A DNA stretch of 64,000 nucleotides from Streptomyces sp. NBC_00237 (GCF_026342435.1 NZ_JAPEMT010000005.1:248001-312000), one strand, 5' to 3'; counted from the first letter of the stretch, positions 26,068 through 33,857 are shown. Notes: generated by a model not told the origin, from the sequence alone. Numbers and translations: made by a program.

Positions 26068-26790
26068 TCACTTCACCCGGCCGTACCACACGCTCTTCGT
26101 CCAGATCCGCTCCAGCCGTACGACCGTGCCCCGCCTCGGCGAGTGCCAGATCTTGTTCGACCCGGCGTAGATGCCGACGTGGTAGACGCTGCGGCCGCGG
26201 TGGAAGAAGACCAGGTCGCCGCGCTGGCGTTGGGAGGCGGAGATGTGCCGGGTCTTGTTGTACTGCGACTGCGCGGTGCGCGGCAGGGTCTTCCCGGCGC
26301 GCTTGAAGGAGTAGAGCGTCAGCCCCGAACAGTCGAACCTGTTCGGTCCGGTGGCGCCGAACTTGTAGGGGGCGCCGCGCTTCGAGGCGGCGATGTTGAG
26401 CGCTTTCGTGGCGAGCGTCGCGGCCTCGGCCTCGGAGGCCGCCCCGGGGACGATCAGACCGCCGCCCACCACCGCGAGAGTGAGGACGGACGCGGTGGAC
26501 GCCCTGACGAGCAGCGACGTGCCGTACTTCGCCGGTCGGCCGCCCGCCGGGCGGTTCTGCGCCGGGAGTTCCCCGGTCGCCTTCGCGGGGAGCACCCCGG
26601 TCGTCCTCGCGGGGAGCCCGCCGGTCGGGCCGTACCGCGTCCGCCGGTCCTCGTCCGGTGCGCTGTTCGCCGGGCGGCCCCCTCCCGGTCCGCCGTTCGC
26701 CGGACGGCCCTTCCCCGAGCCGTCCTTCCCCAGGCCGTTCTTCGCCGGGCTGTCGTTCCCCACGATGTGGCAGTTGACGTGCGCAGGCAT
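26068..26790 (-). CDS. NlpC/P60 (C40) family cell-wall peptidase
   Basis: Protein of 240 residues whose C-terminal 105 residues are an NlpC/P60 endopeptidase: catalytic Cys in FDCSGLTLYSFKR, catalytic His in YHVGIYAG, and the third polar residue in WHS. A single hydrophobic segment (ASVLTLAVVGGGLIVPGAA) ends in an AEA-type cleavage motif. Unusually, about 90 residues of Gly/Pro/Ala/Arg-rich, partly repeated sequence precede it (TGGLPART, TGVLPAKA, TGELPAQN). The ATG has GAAGGG upstream, but the long leader before the signal leaves the start open to question. Confidence 0.85.
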   Translation of the reverse strand: MPAHVNCHIVGNDSPAKNGLGKDGSGKGRPANGGPGGGRPANSAPDEDRRTRYGPTGGLPARTTGVLPAKATGELPAQNRPAGGRPAKYGTSLLVRASTASVLTLAVVGGGLIVPGAASEAEAATLATKALNIAASKRGAPYKFGATGPNRFDCSGLTLYSFKRAGKTLPRTAQSQYNKTRHISASQRQRGDLVFFHRGRSVYHVGIYAGSNKIWHSPRRGTVVRLERIWTKSVWYGRVK

Positions 26791-27157
26791 GCGCAACCCT
26801 TCGTCGACCAGACGTCCCGGCCGGCGTCCTCCATGACGCGACGCCCGCCAGGACCGCCCCGCCACGACGGCGGGGGCTTGTCGTCCCACGGATCTTGACC
26901 CGGTCGACGTCCGGTTTCCGAGCGGAAGCAGGGGTTTGTGAGGCTCCTCACCACTCGGCCGTTCGGGTGGACAAAGGCGGCACTGATCTTGTGCGTCGGC
27001 CCGCGGGGATGCCCGCACCAGCACCGGAGCAGCTCACTCCGCACAGGGGTCGGCCGAATGGCGCAACTCGATCAGTACGTCCGCAGTAGACGTGGATGGG
27101 CCGAAAGGGGGAGAAGCCCTGGTCATCGCACGCCCCTCCCCGCACCCCCGACGGTGA
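26791..27157 (-). other. long untranslated region upstream of the NlpC/P60 gene
   Basis: This 367-base stretch has no gene I can support. On the minus strand it would form the promoter and leader of the peptidase gene. It contains two small perfect hairpins: 26938-26951 (GTGAGG-CT-CCTCAC) and 26857-26875 (CCCCGCC-ACGAC-GGCGGGG). C-di-AMP (ydaO) riboswitches precede many streptomycete NlpC/P60 and resuscitation-factor genes, but I could not find the conserved cores here. Confidence 0.5.
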
Positions 27158-27478
27158 TCAACTCGCGTGTTCCGGAGGCACGGTGAGCCGTCCGGCCCGC
27201 CGCTCCCCGTCCAGGACGCGCAGCGCCCGCCCCAGCGTCACCGGGTGGAGCGCGCTCTCTCCCCTGTCATGCATGAGGGTGAGTGCGTCGCGCAGCGCGG
27301 TGGCGCGCCCGACGAGCGCCTGAGCCGCGCGCAGGGCTCCGTAAGTGTCGTTGGTCCGGGTCGGGTTGATCCGGCCGAGCAGGTCCACGACCTCCAGGTA
27401 GCTGTCCACCAGCTCGCACTCGGCGCGGGTGAGCGCGGGCAGCGGTGGCAGCTCGGGCGGCAGCATGTGCGGCCTCAC
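27158..27478 (-). CDS. uncharacterised small protein coupled to the ClpP homologue
   Basis: Protein of 106 residues that I do not recognise. It is helical in appearance: LTRAECELVDSYLEVVDLLGRI and TYGALRAAQALVGRATALRDALTLMHD, followed by a charged ALRVLDGERRAGRL. No membrane segment or signal peptide. The start is a GTG at 27478 overlapping the ClpP-homologue stop (GTGA), so the two are made together; an internal ATG at 27466 is a less likely start. The coupling suggests a partner or adaptor of the degenerate ClpP. Confidence 0.75.
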   Translation of the reverse strand: MRPHMLPPELPPLPALTRAECELVDSYLEVVDLLGRINPTRTNDTYGALRAAQALVGRATALRDALTLMHDRGESALHPVTLGRALRVLDGERRAGRLTVPPEHAS

Positions 27479-28137
27479 CCCTCGGCGGGCGCCATGGCGG
27501 CCTTGCGGCTCGCGATGATGCGGTCCACGAGGCCGTACTCCCGGGCCGCCGTCGCGTCGAGCACCTTCGTCCGGTCGAAGTCCGCCTCGACCTGCTCGGC
27601 GGGCCGCCCCGTGTGCCGGGCCAGCATCCCCGCCGTCATCGTGCGCAGCCGTACGAGTTCCCGGGCCTGGATCTCCAGGTCCGACGGCTGCCCCTGGGCG
27701 GGTTCGTCCAGCGCGGGCTGGCTGAGCGTGATCCGGGCCCCGGGCAGCGCGAACCGCTTGCCGGGGGTCCCCGCCGCGAGCAGCACGGCCGCGGCGTCCA
27801 GCGCCTGCCCGAGACAGATGGTCTCCACGTCGCAGGTGACGAACTGGAGAGTGTCGTAGAGGGCGGACATCGCGGTGTACGAGCCGCCGGGGGAGTTGAT
27901 GTACAGCGAGATGTCCCGGTCGGGGGCGTCGTGCTCCAGGTACATGAACTGCGCGGCGATGTCGTTGGCCGAGGCGTCGTCCACGGGCGTGCCGAGGAAG
28001 ACGATGCGCTCGCCGAGCATCTTCGAGTACGGGTCGAGAGTGCGGGTGCCCGTACTGGTGCGCTCGGTGAAGGACGGCAGGACGTAGCGGGCGGACGGCC
28101 CGGGCAGGTGCGGCGGGGTCAGCGACGGACTGTTCAT
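27475..28137 (-). CDS. ClpP homologue lacking the catalytic triad
   Basis: Protein of 220 residues clearly of the ClpP fold: RTLDPYSKMLGERIVFLGTPVDD, DISLYINSPGGSYTAMSALYDTLQF, VLLAAGTPGKRFALPGARI and AREYGLVDRII. The catalytic residues are all changed. The GQAASMG elbow reads GQALDAA, putting Asp114 in place of serine; the HQP histidine is Ser139 (TLSQP); and the aspartate of the DRDRF-type motif is Thr190 (DFDRTKVLDA). It cannot be a conventional peptidase and may be a structural or regulatory subunit like cyanobacterial ClpR. ATG 28137 is the likely start. Confidence 0.9.
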   Translation of the reverse strand: MNSPSLTPPHLPGPSARYVLPSFTERTSTGTRTLDPYSKMLGERIVFLGTPVDDASANDIAAQFMYLEHDAPDRDISLYINSPGGSYTAMSALYDTLQFVTCDVETICLGQALDAAAVLLAAGTPGKRFALPGARITLSQPALDEPAQGQPSDLEIQARELVRLRTMTAGMLARHTGRPAEQVEADFDRTKVLDATAAREYGLVDRIIASRKAAMAPAEG

Positions 28138-28189
28138 GGCGCGCTCTCTTTCGGCTGAAGGGCGGCGTGCGCCTGTCTCCGTAAAAAAT

Positions 28190-28202
28190 GTACAGGATGT
28201 AC
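28190..28202. promoter_or_regulatory. candidate antitoxin operator
   Basis: GTACA-GGA-TGTAC is an inverted repeat followed by a further GTAC at 28208. It lies between the divergent ClpP-homologue and Phd/YefM genes, 20 bases before the antitoxin start. Phd-type antitoxins repress their own promoters through such short repeats; the ClpP homologue could be under the same control. Confidence 0.45.
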
Positions 28203-28221
28203 GTTCAGTACGATGGGGAGC

Positions 28222-28503
28222 ATGACCTACGAGATTCCTGTGACGCAAGCCCGCGCAGAGCTAGCCGACCTGATCAACCGCGTCGTATACGGCGGCGAGC
28301 GGGTGGTCGTGACGCGCCACGGGAAGCCCCTCGTCGCCCTCGTTTCGGCCGCTGACCTGGAGCGACTGGAGAGCGAACCGGAACCCGTCGCCGAGGAGCA
28401 GGTGATCAGCTCCGTGTCGTCCCTGGGGACCTCGCTGTCCGCTCCCGGCGAACGCGGCCGCTTCGGCATCGCCGCCGAGCACCGGGGCGAGGAGCCGCGC
28501 TGA
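28222..28503 (+). CDS. Phd/YefM-family antitoxin, orphan
   Basis: Protein of 93 residues with the Phd/YefM DNA-binding domain: TYEIPVTQARAELADLINRVVYGGERVVVTRHGKPLVALVS spread over residues 2-44, then LERLESE. The C-terminal 45 residues, normally the toxin-binding part, are Ser/Glu-rich and end in a basic segment. No toxin gene follows: the next gene is ureA after 247 bases without an open frame of toxin type. ATG 28213 is an alternative start. It may act purely as a transcription factor, perhaps on the divergent ClpP homologue. Confidence 0.88.
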   Translation: MTYEIPVTQARAELADLINRVVYGGERVVVTRHGKPLVALVSAADLERLESEPEPVAEEQVISSVSSLGTSLSAPGERGRFGIAAEHRGEEPR

Positions 28504-28564
28504 CCGGCGGCCCGAGGTGAGGCGGCCCGTCCGGCCGCGTTGATCATGCACTGGCAAAGCGTCA

Positions 28565-28580
28565 GTTAACGCGTTGGAAA
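28565..28580. promoter_or_regulatory. weak GlnR-like box upstream of ureA
   Basis: GTTAACGCGTTGGAAA partly fits the GlnR nitrogen-regulator pattern (gTnAC, six bases, GaAAC). Urease genes in streptomycetes are known GlnR targets, and the site lies about 170 bases upstream of ureA. The match is incomplete. Confidence 0.3.
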
Positions 28581-28630
28581 AACTCGGGCTCTAACGTGCA
28601 ATTCCTGGCCGGGTGGCTGGGATTGACGCC

Positions 28631-28645
28631 TCAACGTTCCGTTGA
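28631..28645. promoter_or_regulatory. palindrome upstream of the urease operon
   Basis: TCAACG-TTC-CGTTGA is a perfect inverted repeat 106 bases upstream of the ureA start codon. It is a candidate operator for the operon; the binding protein is unknown. Confidence 0.4.
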
Positions 28646-28750
28646 AGTCGGATATGGTCCCGCTGCGCCGAGGCGGGTGCCCTTTACATCTTTCTGGTCA
28701 CCTCCGCCCCGTACATGCGCAGGGTGTTTGACAACCAGGAGGTGGGAAGC

Positions 28751-29053
28751 GTGCAGCTGTCCCCGCACGAGCAGGAGCGCCTGCTCATCCATGTGGCCGC
28801 GGACGTGGCCGAGAAGCGCCGGGCGCGCGGGGTGAGGCTCAATCACCCCGAGGCGGTCGCTCTCATCACCTCGCACATCCTCGAAGGCGCCCGCGACGGC
28901 CACACCGTGGCCCAGCTGATGTCCACCGGGCGCAAGGTGCTGCACCGCGACGAGGTCATGGACGGCATCCCGGAGATGATCCACGACGTGCAGGTCGAGG
29001 CCACCTTCCCGGACGGCACCAAGCTCGTCACCGTGCACGAGCCGATCCAGTGA
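28751..29053 (+). CDS. ureA: urease subunit gamma
   Basis: Standard 100-residue urease gamma subunit: LSPHEQERLLIHVAADVAEKRRARG, LNHPEAVALI, MSTGRKVLHRDEVMDGIPEMIHDVQVEATFPDGTKLVTVHEPI across the length. GTG 28751 gives the canonical N-terminus and is preceded by AGGAGG. It opens ureA-B-C-F-G-D, which hydrolyses urea to ammonia and carbon dioxide. Its stop overlaps the ureB GTG by four bases. Confidence 0.97.
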   Translation: MQLSPHEQERLLIHVAADVAEKRRARGVRLNHPEAVALITSHILEGARDGHTVAQLMSTGRKVLHRDEVMDGIPEMIHDVQVEATFPDGTKLVTVHEPIQ

Positions 29054-29412
29054 CCGCCGTGCCGCAGGACGCGATTCCGGGAGCGCCCGTTTCCCGGCCG
29101 GTCGTCCCCGGAGAGATCCTCTACGGCGAAGGGCCGGTCCTCTTCAACGAGGGGCGCCCCGTCACCCGGATCACCGTGCTCAACGCCGCCGACCGGCCCG
29201 TCCAGGTCGGCTCCCACTACCACTTCGCCGAGGCCAACCCGGGCCTCGCCTTCGACCGCGCCGCCGCCCGCGGCCTGCGGCTGAACATCGCCGCCGGTAC
29301 GGCCGTGCGCTTCGAGCCCGGCATCCCCGTCGACGTGGAACTCGTACCCCTGGGCGGGCGGCGCGTCGTCGCCGGGCTGCGCGGGGAGATCGGCGGTGCC
29401 CTCGATGTCTGA
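29050..29412 (+). CDS. ureB: urease subunit beta
   Basis: Urease beta subunit of 120 residues: PGEILYGEGPVLFNEGRPVTRITVLNAADRPVQVGSHYHFAE and FDRAAARGLRLNIAAGTAVRFEPG are the conserved beta-sandwich core. GTG start overlaps the ureA stop (GTGA) and its own stop overlaps ureC by eight bases, so the three structural subunits are translated as a coupled set. Confidence 0.97.
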   Translation: MTAVPQDAIPGAPVSRPVVPGEILYGEGPVLFNEGRPVTRITVLNAADRPVQVGSHYHFAEANPGLAFDRAAARGLRLNIAAGTAVRFEPGIPVDVELVPLGGRRVVAGLRGEIGGALDV

Positions 29413-31168
29413 CCGTACGCACGCGGGCTCCACGCACCCCGGCATCGCGCGGCCCGTCTACGCCGACCTCTTCGGCCCCACCACCGGCGACCGCATCCGC
29501 CTGGCAGACACCGACCTGCTGATCGAGATCGAGGAGGACCGCTCCGGCGGGCCCGGACGCGCGGGCGAAGAGGCGGTGTTCGGCGGTGGCAAGGTCATCC
29601 GCGAGTCCATGGGCCAGGCCCGCACCACCCGCGCCGAAGGCGCTCCCGACACGGTCATCACCGGCGTCGTGATCCTCGACCACTGGGGCGTCGTCAAGGC
29701 CGACGTCGGCATCCGGGACGGACGCATCACCGGCATCGGCAAGGCCGGAAACCCCGACACCATGGACGGCGTCCACCCCGATCTGATCATCGGTCCCGAA
29801 ACCGAGATCATCGCGGGCAACGGCCGCATCGTCACCGCCGGAGCCATCGACGCCCACGTCCACTTCATCTCCCCGACCGTCGTCGACGCGGCCCTCTCCT
29901 CCGGCATCACCACCCTCGTCGGCGGCGGCACGGGACCCGCCGAAGGCTCGAAGGCGACGACCGTCACTCCCGGCAGCTGGCACCTCGCCCGGATGTTCGC
30001 CGCGCTGGAGCACTACCCCGTCAACATCGGCCTCCTCGGCAAGGGCAACACGATGTCCCGCGAGGCCATGCACGCCCAACTCCGGGGCGGTGCACTCGGC
30101 TTCAAGATCCACGAGGACTGGGGCGCGACCCCCGCCGTCATCGACGCCTGCCTGTCCGTCTGTGACGAGACCGGCGCCCAACTCGCCATCCACACCGACA
30201 CGTTGAACGAGGCCGGGTTCGTCGGCGACACCCTCGCCGCCATCGCGGGCCGCACCGTCCACGCGTACCACACGGAGGGTGCGGGCGGCGGCCACGCACC
30301 GGACATCATCACCGTCGTCTCCGAGCCGCACGTCCTCCCCAGTTCCACCAACCCGACCCGTCCGCACACCCTCAACACCCTCGACGAACACCTCGACATG
30401 CTGATGGTGTGCCACCACCTCAACCCGGCGGTCCCCGAGGACCTGGCCTTCGCCGAGTCCCGCATCCGCCCCTCCACCATCGCGGCGGAGGACATCCTCC
30501 ACGACCTCGGAGCGATCTCGATCATCTCCTCCGACTCGCAGGCCATGGGGCGCGTCGGCGAGGTCATCCTCCGCACCTGGCAGACCGCCCACGTCATGAA
30601 GAAGCGCCGGGGCTCCCTGGCGGGCGACGGCCGCGCCGACAACCACCGGGCCCGCCGCTACGTCGCCAAGTACACGATCAACCCCGCCGTCGCGCAGGGC
30701 CTCGGCCACGAGATCGGCTCGGTCGAGCCCGGCAAGCTCGCCGACCTGGTCCTCTGGGAGCCCGCCTTCTTCGGCGTCAAGCCGCTGCTCGTCATCAAGG
30801 GCGGCCAGATCGCCTACGCGCAGATGGGCGACGCCAACGCCTCGATCCCCACCCCGCAACCCATCCTGCCCCGCCCGATGTACGGGGCGATCGGCCTCGC
30901 CCCCGCCGCGAACTCCTTCAACTTCGTCGCCGAGGCCGCCATCGAGGACGGCATCGCCGATCGCCTCGGCGACCGCTACGGCATCCGCAAGTCCTTCGCG
31001 CCGATCACCAGCACCCGTGGGGTCACCAAGGCGGACATGCGCGAGAACGACGCGATGCCGAGGGTGGAGGTCGACGCGGACACCTTCACGGTGACCATCG
31101 ACGGCGACCCGGTGGAGCCGGCCCCGGCCGCCGAACTGCCCATGGCCCAGCGCTACTTCCTGTTCTGA
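29405..31168 (+). CDS. ureC: urease subunit alpha (catalytic)
   Basis: Catalytic subunit of 587 residues holding the dinickel centre. His151 and His153 (DAHVHFISP), the carbamylated Lys234 (GFKIHEDWG) with His236, the flap motif CHHLNPAVPEDLAFAESRIR with the acid-base histidine, and SSDSQAMGRVGE with the nickel-bound aspartate are all present, so it should be active. ATG 29405 overlaps the ureB stop; an in-frame GTG at 29396 is less likely. Slightly longer than typical bacterial UreC (about 570) through an insert around residues 45-55. Confidence 0.97.
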   Translation: MSDRTHAGSTHPGIARPVYADLFGPTTGDRIRLADTDLLIEIEEDRSGGPGRAGEEAVFGGGKVIRESMGQARTTRAEGAPDTVITGVVILDHWGVVKADVGIRDGRITGIGKAGNPDTMDGVHPDLIIGPETEIIAGNGRIVTAGAIDAHVHFISPTVVDAALSSGITTLVGGGTGPAEGSKATTVTPGSWHLARMFAALEHYPVNIGLLGKGNTMSREAMHAQLRGGALGFKIHEDWGATPAVIDACLSVCDETGAQLAIHTDTLNEAGFVGDTLAAIAGRTVHAYHTEGAGGGHAPDIITVVSEPHVLPSSTNPTRPHTLNTLDEHLDMLMVCHHLNPAVPEDLAFAESRIRPSTIAAEDILHDLGAISIISSDSQAMGRVGEVILRTWQTAHVMKKRRGSLAGDGRADNHRARRYVAKYTINPAVAQGLGHEIGSVEPGKLADLVLWEPAFFGVKPLLVIKGGQIAYAQMGDANASIPTPQPILPRPMYGAIGLAPAANSFNFVAEAAIEDGIADRLGDRYGIRKSFAPITSTRGVTKADMRENDAMPRVEVDADTFTVTIDGDPVEPAPAAELPMAQRYFLF

Positions 31169-31179
31169 GGGTGTGCATC

Positions 31180-32343
31180 ATGGACCACCGGTCAGTCATT
31201 ACGGGGAGCACGCCTGCGCCGCGGGGGCGGAGTTCGGCGGGTACGGGCGGCGCACAGGAAGAGGCCGCGCCTGGTACTCGTACGACCACGGCCATGGCCT
31301 CGGTCACAGCCACGGCCATGGCCTCGGCCGCCGCTGTCGGGGCGTCGGCGACGGGCCCCGCTCCGGTACGGCCCGGGGGCGCGCGGCCCCTGCCGAGCAA
31401 GCCCCCGTCGGGGCGGCCTGGAGGCCAGGCCGTGGCACGAGTCGCCCCCTTGCGCGACCGGCTCGCGGCAGTCGACCGGGGCCCGGGCGTGCGGTCCCCG
31501 GCGGGCAGCCCCGTGGGCGGCGCGTCGCCTGCGGGCACGGCGGACGCCCCGGCTCCGGGCGCGCCGCCGAAGCAACTCCCAGCAGCAGAGCACCACACGC
31601 CCCCGGAGCCCGGCCCTACCTCCCCCGCCGCCCGCGTGTCCTCTTCTCGCGCCCCCGACGGGCCCGCCCCCCGCGCCGCAGGCTCCCGTGCGGCCCTGCT
31701 CGTCCTGGCCGACGGGCGGTTTCCTGCCGGGGGGCATGCGCACTCCGGGGGAGCGGAGGCCGCCGTCAAGGCCGGGCGGATCAAGGATCACCGGGATCTC
31801 GCGGCCTTCTGCCGGGGGCGGCTGCACACCGCCGGGCTCACCGCCGCCGGACTGGCGGCGGGCGCCGCGCTCGGGCTCGACCCGCTGGAACTCGACGAGG
31901 CGGCCGACGCCCGCACCCCTTCGCCCGCCCTGCGCACCACCGCCCGCAAACTCGGGAGGCAGCTGATGCGGGCGGCACGGATCACCTGGCCGTCCGCGGA
32001 GCTCGACGCCCTCGCCGCCGCCCGGCCGCGCGGGGCACACCAGCCCGTCGTGCTCGGGCTCGCCGCCCGCGCCGCCGGGCTCGGGCCCGAGGACGCCGCG
32101 CACTGTGCCGTGTACGAGAGCGTCAGCGGCCCCGCCACCGCGGTCGTACGGCTGCTGAGCCTCGACCCGTTCCAGGCCACCGGCGTCCTCGCCCGGCTGG
32201 CCCCCGAGATGGACCAGGTCGCGGCGCGCGCCGCCGAGGCGGCGTACCGGGGTGTCGACGCCCTGCCCGCCGCCTCCGCCCCGCTCCTCGACATCACGGC
32301 GGAGGCACACGCGGCCTGGCCGGTCCGTCTCTTCGCCTCGTAG
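31180..32343 (+). CDS. ureF: urease accessory protein UreF with long N-terminal extension
   Basis: The UreF core starts near residue 170 (LLVLADGRFPAGGHAHSGGAEAAV) and runs to LLDITAEAHAAWPVRLF; UreF acts with UreG and UreD in nickel insertion. From ATG 31180, 11 bases after ureC, the frame adds about 165 residues of Ala/Pro/Gly-rich sequence that family members lack. An internal GTG at 31636 would give a normal 235-residue protein but shows no good ribosome site. In another frame 31284-31328 reads DHGHGLGHSHGHGLG, like nickel-binding tails of urease accessory proteins. The start is therefore uncertain; the core is not. Confidence 0.8.
   Translation: MDHRSVITGSTPAPRGRSSAGTGGAQEEAAPGTRTTTAMASVTATAMASAAAVGASATGPAPVRPGGARPLPSKPPSGRPGGQAVARVAPLRDRLAAVDRGPGVRSPAGSPVGGASPAGTADAPAPGAPPKQLPAAEHHTPPEPGPTSPAARVSSSRAPDGPAPRAAGSRAALLVLADGRFPAGGHAHSGGAEAAVKAGRIKDHRDLAAFCRGRLHTAGLTAAGLAAGAALGLDPLELDEAADARTPSPALRTTARKLGRQLMRAARITWPSAELDALAAARPRGAHQPVVLGLAARAAGLGPEDAAHCAVYESVSGPATAVVRLLSLDPFQATGVLARLAPEMDQVAARAAEAAYRGVDALPAASAPLLDITAEAHAAWPVRLFAS
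31286..31327 (+). repeat. 18-bp direct repeat in the UreF N-terminal region
   Basis: CCACGGCCATGGCCTCGG occurs at 31286-31303 and again at 31310-31327, a 24-base period. In the UreF frame it encodes Thr-Ala-Met-Ala-Ser runs; in the frame one base earlier it encodes the His-Gly-His-Gly-Leu-Gly runs. Confidence 0.8.
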
Positions 32344-32399
32344 ACCCCGTACACCACACGTACGGCATCCGTCATCCGTCATCCAAAGGAGCCCGCACC

Positions 32400-33095
32400 A
32401 TGCACCTCGACCACGACCACGCGTACGAAACCGCCGTCAGCGCCGACGCCCACCGCCCCGACGGCACCCGCCGCGCCCTGCGCATCGGGCTCGGCGGGCC
32501 GGTCGGCTCCGGCAAGACCGCGACCGTTGCCGCGCTCTGCCGCGAACTGCGCGACACCCTCTCCCTCGCCGTCGTGACGAACGACATCTACACTCGCGAG
32601 GACGCCGAATTCCTGCTCCGCCAGGCCGTGTTGCCGCCCGAACGCATCCAGGCGGTGGAGACCGGCGCCTGCCCGCACACCGCCATCCGCGACGACATCT
32701 CCGCCAATCTGGAGGCCGTCGAGGACCTGGAGGAGGCGGTCGGGCCGCTCGACCTGATCCTCGTGGAGTCCGGCGGCGACAACCTCACCGCCACCTTCTC
32801 CAGGGGCCTCGTGGACGCCCAGATCTTCGTCATCGACGTCGCGGGCGGCGACGACATCCCGCGCAAGGGCGGCCCCGGCGTCACCACCGCCGACCTCCTC
32901 GTCATCAACAAGACGGACCTCGCCCCGTACGTCGGCTCCGACCTGGCGCGGATGGCCCGCGACGCCAAGGAGCAGCGTGGTGAACTCCCCGTCGCCTTCA
33001 CCTCGTTGACCACCGGCGAGAAGGTCAAGCCGGTCGCCGACTGGGTGCGCGCGCAGCTCGCCGCCTGGACCGCGCCCGCTCCTGCCGCCGTATGA
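32400..33095 (+). CDS. ureG: urease accessory GTPase UreG
   Basis: Nickel-delivery GTPase of 231 residues. P-loop GLGGPVGSGKTATV (about 34-47), the switch with TNDIYTREDAEFL, the metal-binding CPH motif in ETGACPHTAIRDD, ESGGDNL, and the guanine-specificity NKTD are visible. A short N-terminal HLDHDHAYE adds a small metal-binding patch. ATG 32400 follows AAAGGAG. Its stop overlaps the ureD start (ATGA). Confidence 0.96.
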   Translation: MHLDHDHAYETAVSADAHRPDGTRRALRIGLGGPVGSGKTATVAALCRELRDTLSLAVVTNDIYTREDAEFLLRQAVLPPERIQAVETGACPHTAIRDDISANLEAVEDLEEAVGPLDLILVESGGDNLTATFSRGLVDAQIFVIDVAGGDDIPRKGGPGVTTADLLVINKTDLAPYVGSDLARMARDAKEQRGELPVAFTSLTTGEKVKPVADWVRAQLAAWTAPAPAAV

Positions 33096-33853
33096 CCCTC
33101 ACCGCCACGGCCCGCATCGTCGCCGCCCCCGGCGGGAAGCTCCCCGTCCTGGAGGGCGAAGGACCGCTCGCCCTGCGCCGTACGAGATCGGCGGAAGGGG
33201 CAGGCCACAGCAGGGTCACCGTCGTCGGCGCGATGAGCGCGCCCCTGGGCGGCGACCGGCTCGCCGTCGAGGTGGAGGTCCTGGACGGGGCCCGGCTGAC
33301 CGTCGACGCGGCGGCCGCCACCGTCGCCCTCCCCGGCCGCATCCCCCAACAGGCGTTCTACGACGTACGTGTGACGGTCGGTCAGGACGCTGAGCTGTGC
33401 TGGCTGCCGGAACAGCTCATCTCCGCGCACGGCAGCGACCTGCGCATGACCACCACGGTCGACCTCGCCCCCACCGCCCGCCTCGTGCTCCGCGAGGAGC
33501 AGGTGCTGGGCCGGTGCGGGGAGAGCCCCGGCACCCTCTTCACCCGCCTCACCGTGCGCCGCGCCGGACGCCCGATCCTCGACCAGGAGCTGGCGTACGG
33601 TCCGGGCGCGCCGGGCGGCTGGGACGGCGGGGCGGTGCTGGGCGGACACCGTGCCGTGGGTCAACTCATCGTCATACGGGGGGAGTCGGCAGACAGCGAA
33701 CCGCGGCCCCGCCTGCTCGGCGAGACCGCGGTGCTCACCCCGCTCGCGAGCGGGGGCGTACTCGTGACGGCGGTAGCCCCGGACGCCAGGGCGCTGCGCC
33801 TGATCCTCGACGAAGCGCTGAGCGGCGTCACGGAGGGTGTGCCGCACAGGTGA
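33092..33853 (+). CDS. ureD: urease accessory protein UreD (UreH)
   Basis: Protein of 253 residues: VTVVGAMSAPLGGDRLAVEVEVLDGARLTV, WLPEQLISAHGSDLRMTTTVDL and ARLVLREEQVLGRCGE-type strands match the beta-rich UreD family, which scaffolds apourease for UreF and UreG. It is more divergent than the other subunits, as UreD usually is. It overlaps ureG by four bases and ends the operon four bases before the convergent DUF4190 gene. No ureE or urea transporter is present. Confidence 0.9.
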   Translation: MTLTATARIVAAPGGKLPVLEGEGPLALRRTRSAEGAGHSRVTVVGAMSAPLGGDRLAVEVEVLDGARLTVDAAAATVALPGRIPQQAFYDVRVTVGQDAELCWLPEQLISAHGSDLRMTTTVDLAPTARLVLREEQVLGRCGESPGTLFTRLTVRRAGRPILDQELAYGPGAPGGWDGGAVLGGHRAVGQLIVIRGESADSEPRPRLLGETAVLTPLASGGVLVTAVAPDARALRLILDEALSGVTEGVPHR

Positions 33854-33857
33854 CCGG

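Noticed and set aside
26791..27157. Possible c-di-AMP (ydaO) riboswitch before the NlpC/P60 gene
   Set aside because: Position and gene type fit, but I could not find the conserved core segments on the minus strand; a covariance-model search would decide.
28504..28750. Toxin gene following the Phd antitoxin
   Set aside because: No open frame of toxin size or similarity in the 247 bases before ureA.
31173..32400. Separate His-rich protein in the frame upstream of ureG
   Set aside because: After the His-rich stretch the frame is Arg/Pro-rich antisense-like sequence over the UreF core, which is clearly coded in another frame.
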